NCBI RefSeq assembly: GCF_003206575.1
Contig: NZ_PZJO01000002.1
Coordinates: 785,156-849,155, forward strand
Direction of reading: 5' to 3'
Length of the DNA: 64,000 bases
Source of the DNA: Salinicola endophyticus
GTDB lineage: Bacteria; Pseudomonadota; Gammaproteobacteria; Pseudomonadales; Halomonadaceae
Part shown: positions 18,227 to 26,963 of the stretch, one piece after another
Position numbering within the stretch: the stretch's first letter is position 1
Layout: the number at the start of each line of letters is the position of its first letter
Notes under the pieces: model-generated
What the model was told of the DNA's origin: nothing
Database searches by the model: none
Seen by the model: only the letters and a program-made list of their open reading frames with translations
Made by a program: the position numbers and the translations under genes

Positions 18227-20851
18227 TCACGCCTGTGCCGCGGACGCCGGCGTATCGAGCCACGTCGTCAGTGCCGCGCGCACCGCGGCGCCATCGTCGA
18301 GTGCCAGCAGCTCCGGCACCCGGGCGGCCAGGGCCGCTGTATCCAGTGCGCGCAGCGACGCCTTGAGACCGGCAATGCCGGCGGGCTCCAGCGACAGCTC
18401 GTCGACCCCCATCGCCACCAGCAGCAGCGCCGCCAGTGGATCCCCGGCGGCCGCTCCGCACACCCCGACCGGACAGCGGCCTCGGGCCCCCTCAAGGGTG
18501 GCCTGGATCAGCCGCAGCACGCCGGGGTGAAGCACGTCGCAGTGCGCCGCCAGCGCCGCCACCTCGCGATCCATCGCCAGGGCGTACTGGGTCAGGTCGT
18601 TGGTACCGATAGAGAAGAAGTCGGCCTCCCGGGCCAGGCTCGCGGCGCACAGCGCCGCCGACGGCACCTCGATCATCACCCCCAGGGCCGGCAGCCGGGT
18701 GATGCCCAGCGCGGTGGCACACGCCACGAGCCGCTGGCGAACCCAGCGCAGCTCGCCGACATCGCTCACCATCGGCAGCATCAGGCGCAGCGGCAGCGTG
18801 GTTTGCGCCGCATCCGCCACCTCGCTGCCCGCCAGCAGCAGCGCCTCGAGCTGGGTGTCGAACAGCTCGGGGAAGGCCCGCCACAGGCGTATGCCACGCT
18901 CGCCCAGGGCCGGGTTGGGCGCCGCCGGCAGGGTCAGGTAGTCGAGCTGCTTGTCGGCGCCGATATCGAGCAGGCGCACGATCACCGGCTTGCCGCCGAG
19001 CGCCGCCAGCGCGGCGGCATACTCCCTCTGCTGCGCATCGCGGGTAGGTGCCGCGGCGCGCCCCAGGAACAGGAATTCGCTGCGCAGCAGGCCCACGCCG
19101 TCGGCGCCGGCACGGGCGGCGGCCTCCGCTTCCGCGGCCGACCCGACGTTCGCGGCGACATGCACCTGGCGCCCGTCACGGGTGACCGCCACCCCCTGGG
19201 CCTGCTCGGCGGCGGCGCGAGCCTGAGCCCGGTGACGTTCGCGCTCGGCTTCTCGCTGCGCCAGACGCTCGGCGTCGGGGGCACTCTCGAGCACGCCATG
19301 GGTAGCGTCGAGCACGGCACGTTCGGCAGTGAGCGAGAGCAGCGCCTCGCCCAGCCCCATCACGCAGGGCACCCCCCGTGCCCGGGCCAGGATGGCCAGA
19401 TGGGAGGTGACTCCACCGGCGGCCAGACACAGGCCCTGAATACGCCCGGCCACGGCCACGAACTGCGACGGGGTCATCTCGCGGGCGATCAGAATCGCTC
19501 CGTCGAGATCGTCATCCGCGACCTCCCGCGCGTCCTCGCCCGCCTCCGCCAGCGGTGTCATCACCCGTCGCTGCAGGTCGCGCAGATCGTCGACACGTGC
19601 CGCCAGCAGCGCGCTGTCGCTCGCCTCGAGCCGCTCGACCTCACGCTGCAGCGCCGCATACCAGCCCTGCCCGGCGCTGGACCCGGCGGCGATATGATGC
19701 TCGGCGGCCTCGCGCAGCGCCGGGTCCTCCAGCCACGCCAGGTGGGCGTCGAAGATCTCCGCTTCTTCCTGGTGCCCCTGCGCCACGGCCGCACGCCGGG
19801 AGGCCTCGAGGGTCGCCGCGACCGTCTCCAGTGCCGCTGTCAGCGCCTGACGCTCCGCCGCCGGGTCGGCCGCCGTCTCGGCGACCCGCGGCAGCGGCGG
19901 GTCATAGTGGCGCAGCGGACCGATCGCGATCCCCGGACTGGCGCGGGTGCCGCGCAGCTGGCCAGGCTCTCCCTCCGGATCAGCGCGCGCCGTCGACGAC
20001 GAGGCAGACGGCGCCGGCGCCTCAGCGGGCGCCTGGGATGCGGCGGCCGGCGACGTTTCCGGTGTGGCCAGCAGCGTGCTCGCGGCCTCGAGCGCGGCTT
20101 CTCCTTGCGCGCCCCGGGCCACCAGGGTCACGCGGCTGCCCTGGACCAGCCCCAGGTTGAGCAGCGCGCTGACACTCGCGGCATCGGCCTCACGGCCATC
20201 CGCCGCCACCAACCGCAGGGCGACGTCGTGCGCCCGGGCGATGGCCCGCAGGCGCGCCGCCGGACGCGCGTGCACGCCGCTGGCGGCGGCGACGGTCAGC
20301 TCTCGGCGGACTTCCGTGGCGGCCTGGTCATCATCACTCGCCGCATCACTATTCAAGCCTGCGCCCTCGGCCTCCCCGGCACCATCGACATGGCAGAGCA
20401 GCAGCGCTTCTCCGCGCTCGACCACCTGCCCCGGCGTCGCCAGCAGCTCGAGGCGCTGGTCCGCGGCGTTGGTCAGCACGATCGGCGTCAGCAGCGCCTT
20501 GGCCTGGCGCGCCACCCGGTCGGCATCGAAGCGCAGCAATGCCGTGCCGGCGGTGATCCGCTCACCTTCGGCCACCAGCAGGGTGAAGCCGTCGCCAGCC
20601 AGATCGACGGTATCGAGCCCCAGATGCAGCAGCCACTCGCCGCCGGTGTCGTCACGCAGGGTCACCGCATGGCGGGTCCGCGCACACTGGATCACCTCGC
20701 CGTCGCAGGGGGCGTGGAGGATGTCGTCGAGGGGGTCGAGCGCGATCCCGGGACCCAGGGCCTCGGCCGCGAAGACCGGATCGGGCAGATCGCCGAGCGC
20801 CACCACCAGGCCCCGCAGGGGCGCGCTGAGAATGAGGGGAGAAGATGCCAT
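18227..20851 (-). CDS. nagF: PTS EIIA-HPr-EI fusion protein (NagF/FruB-like multiphosphoryl transfer protein)
   Basis: An 874-residue cytoplasmic fusion carrying all soluble PTS steps. Residues about 1-150 are a glucose-type EIIA with active His76 (WLLHLGLDTVDL). Residues about 180-265 are HPr with His194 in SGVHARPAA. The rest is enzyme I, starting LRGTRASPGIAIGPL, with phospho-His484 in GGVTSHLAILARARGVPCV. The PEP-binding part contains GADGVGLLRSEFLFLGR and FFSIGTNDLTQYALAMDRE. A low-complexity Pro/Ala/Ser linker joins HPr to EI. Phosphate would pass from PEP through EI, HPr and EIIA to Cys403 of NagE. The NagF name follows the pseudomonad arrangement. Confidence 0.93.
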   Translation of the reverse strand: MASSPLILSAPLRGLVVALGDLPDPVFAAEALGPGIALDPLDDILHAPCDGEVIQCARTRHAVTLRDDTGGEWLLHLGLDTVDLAGDGFTLLVAEGERITAGTALLRFDADRVARQAKALLTPIVLTNAADQRLELLATPGQVVERGEALLLCHVDGAGEAEGAGLNSDAASDDDQAATEVRRELTVAAASGVHARPAARLRAIARAHDVALRLVAADGREADAASVSALLNLGLVQGSRVTLVARGAQGEAALEAASTLLATPETSPAAASQAPAEAPAPSASSSTARADPEGEPGQLRGTRASPGIAIGPLRHYDPPLPRVAETAADPAAERQALTAALETVAATLEASRRAAVAQGHQEEAEIFDAHLAWLEDPALREAAEHHIAAGSSAGQGWYAALQREVERLEASDSALLAARVDDLRDLQRRVMTPLAEAGEDAREVADDDLDGAILIAREMTPSQFVAVAGRIQGLCLAAGGVTSHLAILARARGVPCVMGLGEALLSLTAERAVLDATHGVLESAPDAERLAQREAERERHRAQARAAAEQAQGVAVTRDGRQVHVAANVGSAAEAEAAARAGADGVGLLRSEFLFLGRAAAPTRDAQQREYAAALAALGGKPVIVRLLDIGADKQLDYLTLPAAPNPALGERGIRLWRAFPELFDTQLEALLLAGSEVADAAQTTLPLRLMLPMVSDVGELRWVRQRLVACATALGITRLPALGVMIEVPSAALCAASLAREADFFSIGTNDLTQYALAMDREVAALAAHCDVLHPGVLRLIQATLEGARGRCPVGVCGAAAGDPLAALLLVAMGVDELSLEPAGIAGLKASLRALDTAALAARVPELLALDDGAAVRAALTTWLDTPASAAQA

Positions 20852-20964
20852 GAGACCTCCGGCGGCGTGTGAAGCGTGAATGGAGAAAGCCCTGCCCTCG
20901 CCCCCACCCGAGATAGTGAATGGGGGCGGCGGGCATGCGCCCTAACGGGTTCCTGGAACGCGGC

Positions 20965-21984
20965 CTAAAGCGTGCGGGTCACCTTCTGCAGATGCCGCGG
21001 GCGGTCAGGATCGCCACCGCGGGCCACCGCCAGACGTGCCGCCATGACGTAGAAGCTCTGGATCACCGCCAGTGGCTGGAGGTCGTCGTGGCCGGCATCG
21101 CTCAGCTCCAGCTCGCGCGAGGTGACGCTGGCGTCCGCCGCCAGCAGTACCCGCGCGCCGACCCCGCGCAGCCATGCCGCCAGATCGAGCAGGCCGGCCT
21201 GATCCGGCCCCGGCGGTGCCAATACCAGCACCGGGTAGCCGGGTTCGATCAGCGCCATCGGGCCATGCTTGACCTCGGCGCCGCTGAACGGCTCGGCCTG
21301 GATGCCGCAGGTCTCCTTGAACTTGAGCGCCGCTTCCTGGGCGACGGCCAGCCCTACCCCGCGCCCGATCACCAGCAGCCGGTCGACCGTGCGCAGCGCC
21401 TCGACCGCGGGCTGCCAGTCGCAGGCGGCGGCCGCTTCGAGCCGCTCGGGTAGCCGCTCGAGGGCGCCCAACAGCTCGCGGTCGCCCTGCCAGGCCGCGA
21501 TCAGATGCGCCGCGGCGGCGAGGGTCGCGAGATAGCTCTTGGTCGCCGCCACGCTCTGCTCGACGCCGGCATGCAGGCCCAGGCTGTGCCGCGAGGCCGC
21601 CGCCAGTTCGGAGTCGGGGGCGTTGACCAGCGCCAGGGTGCGCGCACCGCCCGCCGCCAGCGCGCGCTGGGTCGCGATCAGATCGGGGCTCGCCCCGGAC
21701 TGCGAGATCCCCAGCGCCAGTTGCCCGGCGACCCGCCACGGGGTTCCCGAAAGCGTGGTCAGCGAGGGCGGGATCGAGGCGATCGGCAGCCCCAGCCGCT
21801 TCATGCCGAGGTAGGCAAAATAGGACGCCGCATGATCGGAGCTGCCACGCGCCACGGTCACCGCGCCGTGCAGATCGGCTTCCCGCAGCTCGCGCCCCAG
21901 TGCAGCTACCCCCTCGGCATTGGAGTGCCACTGTTCGCGCAGGCGTTGCGGGGCGCTCAGTGCCTCTTCCAGCATCAGCGACAT
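20965..21984 (-). CDS. nagB: SIS-domain glucosamine-6-phosphate deaminase, NagB-II type
   Basis: A 339-residue protein with two SIS domains and no glutaminase domain, as in NagB-II (and AgaS) deaminases. SIS1 has ARGSSDHAASYFAYLGMK and ISQSGASPDLI. SIS2 has LLVIGRGVGLAVAQEAALKFKETCGI and EVKHGPMALIEPGYPVLVLAP. It should convert glucosamine-6-P to fructose-6-P and ammonia after NagA. ATG 21984 is set by the family start and overlaps the nagA stop by 10 bases. The upstream continuation of the frame inside nagA is not coding. Unrelated to E. coli NagB in fold. Confidence 0.91.
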   Translation of the reverse strand: MSLMLEEALSAPQRLREQWHSNAEGVAALGRELREADLHGAVTVARGSSDHAASYFAYLGMKRLGLPIASIPPSLTTLSGTPWRVAGQLALGISQSGASPDLIATQRALAAGGARTLALVNAPDSELAAASRHSLGLHAGVEQSVAATKSYLATLAAAAHLIAAWQGDRELLGALERLPERLEAAAACDWQPAVEALRTVDRLLVIGRGVGLAVAQEAALKFKETCGIQAEPFSGAEVKHGPMALIEPGYPVLVLAPPGPDQAGLLDLAAWLRGVGARVLLAADASVTSRELELSDAGHDDLQPLAVIQSFYVMAARLAVARGGDPDRPRHLQKVTRTL

Positions 21985-23111
21985 GGGTCTGTCTCCGTGG
22001 TAGACGCCGCGTCGCGGCGGTGGACACACTCGCCGCCGACATAGACGGCGTCGAGGTCGAGATCGGCGCTCATCACCGCGACGTCGGCGTGGGCGCCAAC
22101 CTCGAGCCGGCCGATCGCGTGCTCGCCGAGAAAGTCGGCGGGAAAGCGCGACAACCGCTGGGCGGCATCGGCCAGGTCGAGGCCGATGGCGACCAGGTTG
22201 CGCAATGCCTGATCCATGGTCAGGGTACTGCCGGCCAGCGTGCCGTCGGCCAGGCGCACGCCGCCCAGGCACTTGGTGACGTGCTGCGTGCCGAGCCGAT
22301 ACTCGCCGTCGGGCATACCCGCCGCCGCGGTGGAGTCGGTCACCGCGTAGAGCCGCGGGATGCAGCGCAACGCGGCGCGGATCGCCCCCGGATGCACGTG
22401 CAGCAGGTCGGGGATGATCTCGGCGTACTCGGCATGGGCCAGGGCGGCGCCGACCATGCCCGGCTTACGGTGGTGAAGGCCGCTCATGGCGTTGAACAGG
22501 TGGGTGAAACCGCGGGCACCGTGGGCGAGCCCGGCCGCCCCCTCTTCATAGCTGCCCAACGAGTGGCCCATCTGCACCCGCACGCCGCGGGCATCGAGAT
22601 GGCGGATCAGTTCGGCGTGCCCGGAGAGCTCCGGGGCCAGGGTCAACAGCCGGATCGGTGCCAGCGCCAGCAGCGCCTCGACCTCCGCGATCACCCCGGG
22701 GCGCGCGTGCGGCGGCTGGGCGCCGAGCTTGCCGGGATTGATATAGGGCCCCTCCAGATGCACCCCGAGCAGCCGCGCGGCGCACTCGGGGGGCGCAGCC
22801 ACCCAGGCCGCGGCGTCACGCAGGGCGCGTTCGATCTCCGCCGGGGGCGCAGTCATGGTGGTCACCAGCAGGCTGGTGGTGCCGAAACGTACGTGGGTGC
22901 GCGCCAACGTCGCCGCGGCCTCGCCCCCCTCCATGGCGTCGGCACCGCCGCCACCATGCACGTGCAGGTCGACGAACCCCGGCAGCAGCCGCGGGTGATC
23001 GTTGTCGGTCGGGTCGACCGCGTCGCCGTCGATCGCCGTCACCCGCCCTGCCTGCCAGCGCAGCCAGCCCAGCCGCCAGCCGTCCGGGGTCAGGATGTTG
23101 CCGTACAGCAT
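21975..23111 (-). CDS. nagA: N-acetylglucosamine-6-phosphate deacetylase
   Basis: A 378-residue amidohydrolase that removes acetate from GlcNAc-6-P. Metal-site and substrate motifs are present: LLPGFVDLHVHGGGG, GVHLEGPYINPGKLGAQ (metal Glu), HLFNAMSGLHHRKPG, and the catalytic Asp in AVTDSTAAAGMPDG. Length matches the family (about 380). It sits 31 bases after nagR and overlaps nagB-II, so nagR-nagA-nagB appear to be one transcript controlled from the region upstream of nagR. Confidence 0.95.
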   Translation of the reverse strand: MLYGNILTPDGWRLGWLRWQAGRVTAIDGDAVDPTDNDHPRLLPGFVDLHVHGGGGADAMEGGEAAATLARTHVRFGTTSLLVTTMTAPPAEIERALRDAAAWVAAPPECAARLLGVHLEGPYINPGKLGAQPPHARPGVIAEVEALLALAPIRLLTLAPELSGHAELIRHLDARGVRVQMGHSLGSYEEGAAGLAHGARGFTHLFNAMSGLHHRKPGMVGAALAHAEYAEIIPDLLHVHPGAIRAALRCIPRLYAVTDSTAAAGMPDGEYRLGTQHVTKCLGGVRLADGTLAGSTLTMDQALRNLVAIGLDLADAAQRLSRFPADFLGEHAIGRLEVGAHADVAVMSADLDLDAVYVGGECVHRRDAASTTETDPCR

Positions 23112-23142
23112 GTGCTCTCCTCTGGTGATGCCACCGCCGGCA

Positions 23143-23877
23143 TCACTGCGTCAGTTCCACCATGAAGTCGTAGTAGTCGGTACGGCAGTAGGTGATGGTC
23201 AGCTCCGCCGCCCGACCGTCCGCCAGGTAACCCAGACGGGTCATCACCAGCAGCGCCTGGGACTCGGCGACCTCGGCCAGCGCCGCCAGCTCGGTGTCGG
23301 CGTTGCACGCCGACACATGCTGCAGTGCGCGCACCACCGGCGTGCCCTGAGCCTCGAGATAGCGGTAGAGCGAGTGCTCGACCGCCTGCGGGTCGGCCAC
23401 CACGCTCACCGGCAGGCAGCTCTCCTCCACCGCCACCACCACGTCGTCAGCCAGGCGCAGGCGTTTCAAACGCGCCACCCGGCTATCCGCGGTCAGCCCC
23501 AGGCGCAGCCCCTCCTCCGCCGTGGGCACGCCCAGGCGCCGCTCGAGCCAGCGTGAGCTGGGGCGGTGCCCGCGCTGGACCAGCAGGTCGGTAAAGCTGG
23601 TGAGCCGCGTCAGCGACTGATTGAGCCGAGGGGCAATGAAGGTGCCGGAGCCGCGGTTGCGCTGGATCAGGCCCAGCGCGACCAGCCGATCGAGCGCCTT
23701 GCGCGCGGTGATCCGCGAAATATCCAGGGTCTCCGCCAGCACCCGCTCCGAGGGCAGCGCCTCGCCCGCCTCCCAGTCACCGGACTCGATCGCGTCGATC
23801 AGTTGCTGCGCCAGCTGCCGATAGAGCGGCGTGGCGCGCGAGGGGTCGAGTTGCAGGCGGGAGAGTGACGACGGCAT
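23143..23877 (-). CDS. nagR: GntR/HutC family transcriptional repressor of GlcNAc use
   Basis: A 244-residue regulator. The N-terminal winged helix of the GntR type includes PLYRQLAQQLIDAIESGDW, GEALPSERVLAETLDISRIT and ARKALDRLVALGLIQRNRGSGTF. The C-terminal UTRA effector domain includes RVARLKRLRLADDVVVAVEESCLP. HutC-subfamily members beside nagA usually bind GlcN-6-P or GlcNAc-6-P and release DNA. Repeats just upstream (23905-23952) are the likely operator, giving autoregulation and control of the nag run. Confidence 0.88.
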   Translation of the reverse strand: MPSSLSRLQLDPSRATPLYRQLAQQLIDAIESGDWEAGEALPSERVLAETLDISRITARKALDRLVALGLIQRNRGSGTFIAPRLNQSLTRLTSFTDLLVQRGHRPSSRWLERRLGVPTAEEGLRLGLTADSRVARLKRLRLADDVVVAVEESCLPVSVVADPQAVEHSLYRYLEAQGTPVVRALQHVSACNADTELAALAEVAESQALLVMTRLGYLADGRAAELTITYCRTDYYDFMVELTQ

Positions 23878-23904
23878 GGCATATGGTCCGGGGCAGAAGC
23901 GTCA

Positions 23905-23952
23905 GTATTGATACCAGTTCAATACCACTAACATAACCACTGCAATACCACT
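23905..23952. promoter_or_regulatory. putative NagR operator: inverted repeat plus iterated ATACCA half-sites
   Basis: GTATTGA (23905-23911), seven-base spacer, TCAATAC (23919-23925): a perfect 7-bp inverted repeat 28 bases upstream of nagR. ATACCA occurs at 23911, 23922 and 23945, spaced 11 and 23 bases, near one and two helical turns. The decamer CAATACCACT is repeated at 23920 and 23943. On the minus strand TTATGT-N17-TATCAA overlaps it and could be the nag promoter. Confidence 0.55.
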
Positions 23953-24051
23953 TCACCAGCCCCTACCGCCCCCACTTTGGTCGTATCACGCATCCTCTGC
24001 CATGCTCAGAAGGAGATCCATTGCATGATCACCACCTTGAGGAGAGAAGAG

Positions 24052-24684
24052 ATGGGCAAGACACTGGTCATCGGTGCCAACGGCCAGATCGGCCGCCGCT
24101 TCTGCCAGCAGGCCGCCGCCCAGGGATCGCCGGTACGCGCCATGCTGCGCGACGCTTCACAGCAGGCCTTCTTCGACGAGCTGGGCGTCGAGAGCGTGGT
24201 CGGAGACCTCGCCGGCGACATGGCAGGTGCTTTCGAGGGCTGCGATGCGGTGCTGTTCACCGCCGGTTCCGGAGCCGCCACCGGCCTCGACCGCACCCTG
24301 ATGATCGACCTCAATGGCGCCATGCGCGCCGTGGATCAGGCACGGGAGGCCGGCATCCAGCGCTTCGTGATGGTCTCCACACTGCACGTCGACCCACTGG
24401 CGGGACCGGAGAAGCTGCAACCTTACCTGGTCGCCAAGCGCGCCGCCGACGCCTACCTGATGGCCAGCGAGCTCGACTGGACGGTGCTGCGTCCGGGGCG
24501 CCTCACCGATACCGCGGGCAGCGGCCGCGTCACCCTGTCGCAGGACGCTTCGACCAGCGGCGAGGTGTCGCGGGACAACGTCGCCAGCTTTGCCCTGGCG
24601 GTGCTCAACCACCGCGCCCCGGCCCGCGAGTATGTGCTGCTGGATGGCGCCACCCCGATCGCCGAGGCGGTGAACGCGGGTTGA
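24052..24684 (+). CDS. atypical SDR / NAD(P)H-binding protein
   Basis: A 210-residue Rossmann protein of the NAD(P)H-binding atypical SDR group (YwnB/YtfG-like). The nucleotide motif GANGQIG comes eight residues after the start. Other features are DAVLFTAGSG, VMVSTLHVDPLAG, a YLVAKRAADAYLMAS helix with the Tyr-x-x-x-Lys pair, and DWTVLRPGRLTD. The substrate is unknown. ATG 24052 is chosen since GGAG sits seven bases upstream and the Rossmann strand starts directly. ATG 24025 also has AGGAG upstream and would add nine residues. It diverges from nagR but is probably unrelated to it. Confidence 0.85.
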   Translation: MGKTLVIGANGQIGRRFCQQAAAQGSPVRAMLRDASQQAFFDELGVESVVGDLAGDMAGAFEGCDAVLFTAGSGAATGLDRTLMIDLNGAMRAVDQAREAGIQRFVMVSTLHVDPLAGPEKLQPYLVAKRAADAYLMASELDWTVLRPGRLTDTAGSGRVTLSQDASTSGEVSRDNVASFALAVLNHRAPAREYVLLDGATPIAEAVNAG

Positions 24685-24705
24685 GACGACGGACCCACAG
24701 TTGCA

Positions 24706-24739
24706 CCGCGCCGGCCGGGTGACAGTCCGGCCGGCGCGG
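24706..24739. repeat. 13-bp perfect GC hairpin between the SDR gene and rnb
   Basis: CCGCGCCGGCCGG (24706-24718), loop GTGACAGT, CCGGCCGGCGCGG (24727-24739). It begins 21 bases after the SDR stop codon and lacks a T tail. It probably marks the 3' end of the SDR transcript. Confidence 0.5.
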
Positions 24740-24743
24740 CGGG

Positions 24744-24773
24744 TTGGCGTGAAAACGCCGGAATCCGTATAGT
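24744..24773 (+). promoter_or_regulatory. sigma70-like promoter of rnb
   Basis: TTGGCG (24744-24749) and TATAGT (24768-24773) with an 18-base spacer. The predicted start near 24780 gives a leader of about 25 bases to the rnb ATG. Confidence 0.5.
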
Positions 24774-24804
24774 GTCGCTCTCGCCCAACGACCGATTCGA
24801 TACG

Positions 24805-26745
24805 ATGCTGCAGAACAACGCTCTTCTGGCCCAGCTGAAGCAAGACATCCGCGCCAATACCCCGCGTGCCCAGGGCACCATCAAAGCCACCGACAAGGGC
24901 TTCGGTTTCCTCGAGACCGAGGACGGTACCTCTTACTTCATTCCCCCGCCCGCCATGAAGCAGGTTCTGCACGGCGATCGTATCGAGGCCGCGATCAAGG
25001 AGGATGGCGACAAGAAGCAGGCCGAGCCTGAAAAGCTTCTGGAAGCCTCCCTCGATCGCTTCATCGCCCGCGTGCAGCTGCGCGAGGGTCGTCTCGCGGT
25101 GATCCCCGATCATCCTTCGATCAACCAGCCGCTCAAGGCGCGTATCAAGCGCTCCCTCGACGAGGCGAGCATCGCCGACGGCGACTGGGTCGTGGCACGT
25201 CTGGTGCGCCATCCGCTGCGCCCCGACGACCGCGGCTTCTTCACCCAGATCGACGAGCTGGTGGTCAAGCGTGACGACCCCGCCGTGCCGTGGCGAGTGA
25301 CCCTGGCGCGCCATGCGCTGGAGCAGGAGTGCCCGCCGGCCGCCGAGGCCTGGCCGCTGCAGGAAGAGGGGCTGACCCGCGAGGATCTCACCGCCGAGCC
25401 GTTCTTCACCATCGACGGCGAGAAGACCCGCGACATGGACGACGCCCTGCGCGTCGAGACCAGCGACGACGGCTGGACCCTGACGGTGGCGATCGCCGAT
25501 CCCACCGCCTATGTCGACGAGTCCCACCCGGCGGACCAGGAGGCGCGCACCCGCGCCTTCACCGTCTACCTGCCGGGCCAGAACGTGACCATGCTGCCGG
25601 AGGCGCTGGCCGACGACCTGTGCTCGCTGAAGCCGGAGGTCGAGCGCCCGGTGCTCGCCTGCCGTCTGCAGGTGGGCCGCGACGGCACCCTCGGCGAGTA
25701 CCGCTTCTTCGCCGCGACCATCCGCTCCCAGGCGCGGCTGGTCTACGATGACGTCTCCGACTGGCTCGAAGGGGTGAACGACGCCGCAACACCGGCGGCG
25801 GCGATCGCCCCCCAGCTCGAGGCGCTCAGGGACCTGGCCCAGGCCCGCGCGGCCTGGCGCGAGCAGCACACCCTGGTATTCAAGGATCGCCCCGACTACG
25901 TCTTCGATCTCGACGACGCCGGCAACGTGCTCGATATCCGTACCGAGACCCGTCGTACCGGCCAGCGCATGATCGAAGAGGCGATGATCGTCGCCAACGC
26001 CTGCTGCGCCGACCTGCTGTCGCGGGAAGTGGGTCACGGGATCTTCAACGTCCACCACGCCTTCGAGCCGGAGAAGCTCGACCCGGCGCTGGAGTTCCTG
26101 GCCGCCCAGGGGATCGAGGTGGAGCGCGAACAGCTCAGCGAGCTGCCGCGCTACCGCGAGCTGCGCCGGGCGCTGGATGACCGCGAGGACGCTTGGCTCG
26201 ACGCCCGCCTGCGCCGTTTCCAGGGCTACACCAACATGTCCGCCCGCCCAGGCCCCCACTTCGGGCTGGGTCTGCCGGCCTATGCCACCTGGACCTCGCC
26301 GATCCGCAAGTACGGCGATATGGTCAACCATCGCCTGATCAAGGGGGTGCTCAAGGGTGAAGCGGCACCGGCCGAGGCCAGCCAGCGACTGACCGAGCAA
26401 CTGACCGAACGTCGGCGACTGAACCGAATGGCCGAACGTGACGTCAAAGACTGGCTCTATGTGCGCTATCTGGGTCAATCCCTCGATCAAGGCACGGTGT
26501 ACGACGCCGATATCATCGATATCCGTCGTGGCGGCATGCGCGTGCGACTGAGTGCCAACGGCGCCACCGCCTTCATCCCCGCGCCGATGCTGCACAGCGA
26601 CCGCAATCAGGTGGCGATCGACGACAAGGAAGGCCGCATCCAGATCGCCGGCGAACCTTGTTATCAGCTGGGCGGCACGCTGCGCGTCAAGCTGGTCGAG
26701 GCGCGCGAAGCGACCCGCTCGCTGGTGGCGACACCCGCCGAGTGA
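24805..26745 (+). CDS. rnb: exoribonuclease II
   Basis: A 646-residue 3'-5' exoribonuclease, same length class as E. coli RNase II (644). The N-terminus LLAQLKQDIR and the cold-shock block ATDKGFGFLETEDGTSYFIPPPAMK are nearly colinear with E. coli. The RNB catalytic centre is TIDGEKTRDMDDALRVE with its cluster of metal-binding Asp residues. An S1 domain closes the protein (VYDADIIDIRRGGMRVRL). It degrades single-stranded mRNA to oligonucleotides. ATG 24805 is selected by homology; the frame opens 33 bases earlier. Confidence 0.96.
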   Translation: MLQNNALLAQLKQDIRANTPRAQGTIKATDKGFGFLETEDGTSYFIPPPAMKQVLHGDRIEAAIKEDGDKKQAEPEKLLEASLDRFIARVQLREGRLAVIPDHPSINQPLKARIKRSLDEASIADGDWVVARLVRHPLRPDDRGFFTQIDELVVKRDDPAVPWRVTLARHALEQECPPAAEAWPLQEEGLTREDLTAEPFFTIDGEKTRDMDDALRVETSDDGWTLTVAIADPTAYVDESHPADQEARTRAFTVYLPGQNVTMLPEALADDLCSLKPEVERPVLACRLQVGRDGTLGEYRFFAATIRSQARLVYDDVSDWLEGVNDAATPAAAIAPQLEALRDLAQARAAWREQHTLVFKDRPDYVFDLDDAGNVLDIRTETRRTGQRMIEEAMIVANACCADLLSREVGHGIFNVHHAFEPEKLDPALEFLAAQGIEVEREQLSELPRYRELRRALDDREDAWLDARLRRFQGYTNMSARPGPHFGLGLPAYATWTSPIRKYGDMVNHRLIKGVLKGEAAPAEASQRLTEQLTERRRLNRMAERDVKDWLYVRYLGQSLDQGTVYDADIIDIRRGGMRVRLSANGATAFIPAPMLHSDRNQVAIDDKEGRIQIAGEPCYQLGGTLRVKLVEAREATRSLVATPAE

Positions 26746-26824
26746 CATGAAACGAGCCGCTTGCGCCATGGACGGCGCATGCAGGCTACCACCATGGTGT
26801 GAACACCCTGTGACAGCGACACGA

Positions 26825-26830
26825 TATACT
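26825..26830 (+). promoter_or_regulatory. possible -10 element upstream of the GT4 operon
   Basis: TATACT at 26825-26830 lies 134 bases before the GT4 start; no good -35 hexamer is visible 16-18 bases upstream. The 218-base gap between rnb and the GT4 gene holds no other feature I can support. Confidence 0.25.
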
Positions 26831-26963
26831 GCTGTCTAGGAAAGACCTTCAACGTCCGGCGTGAGCGATCCGCCGGCACTCCGTCATCCGGTCTTTTCTG
26901 GCGTCATCGCCATTCTCGGAATGCGCCGTATCGACAGGGATCGTTTTTTAGAGGAGCGGCTCG

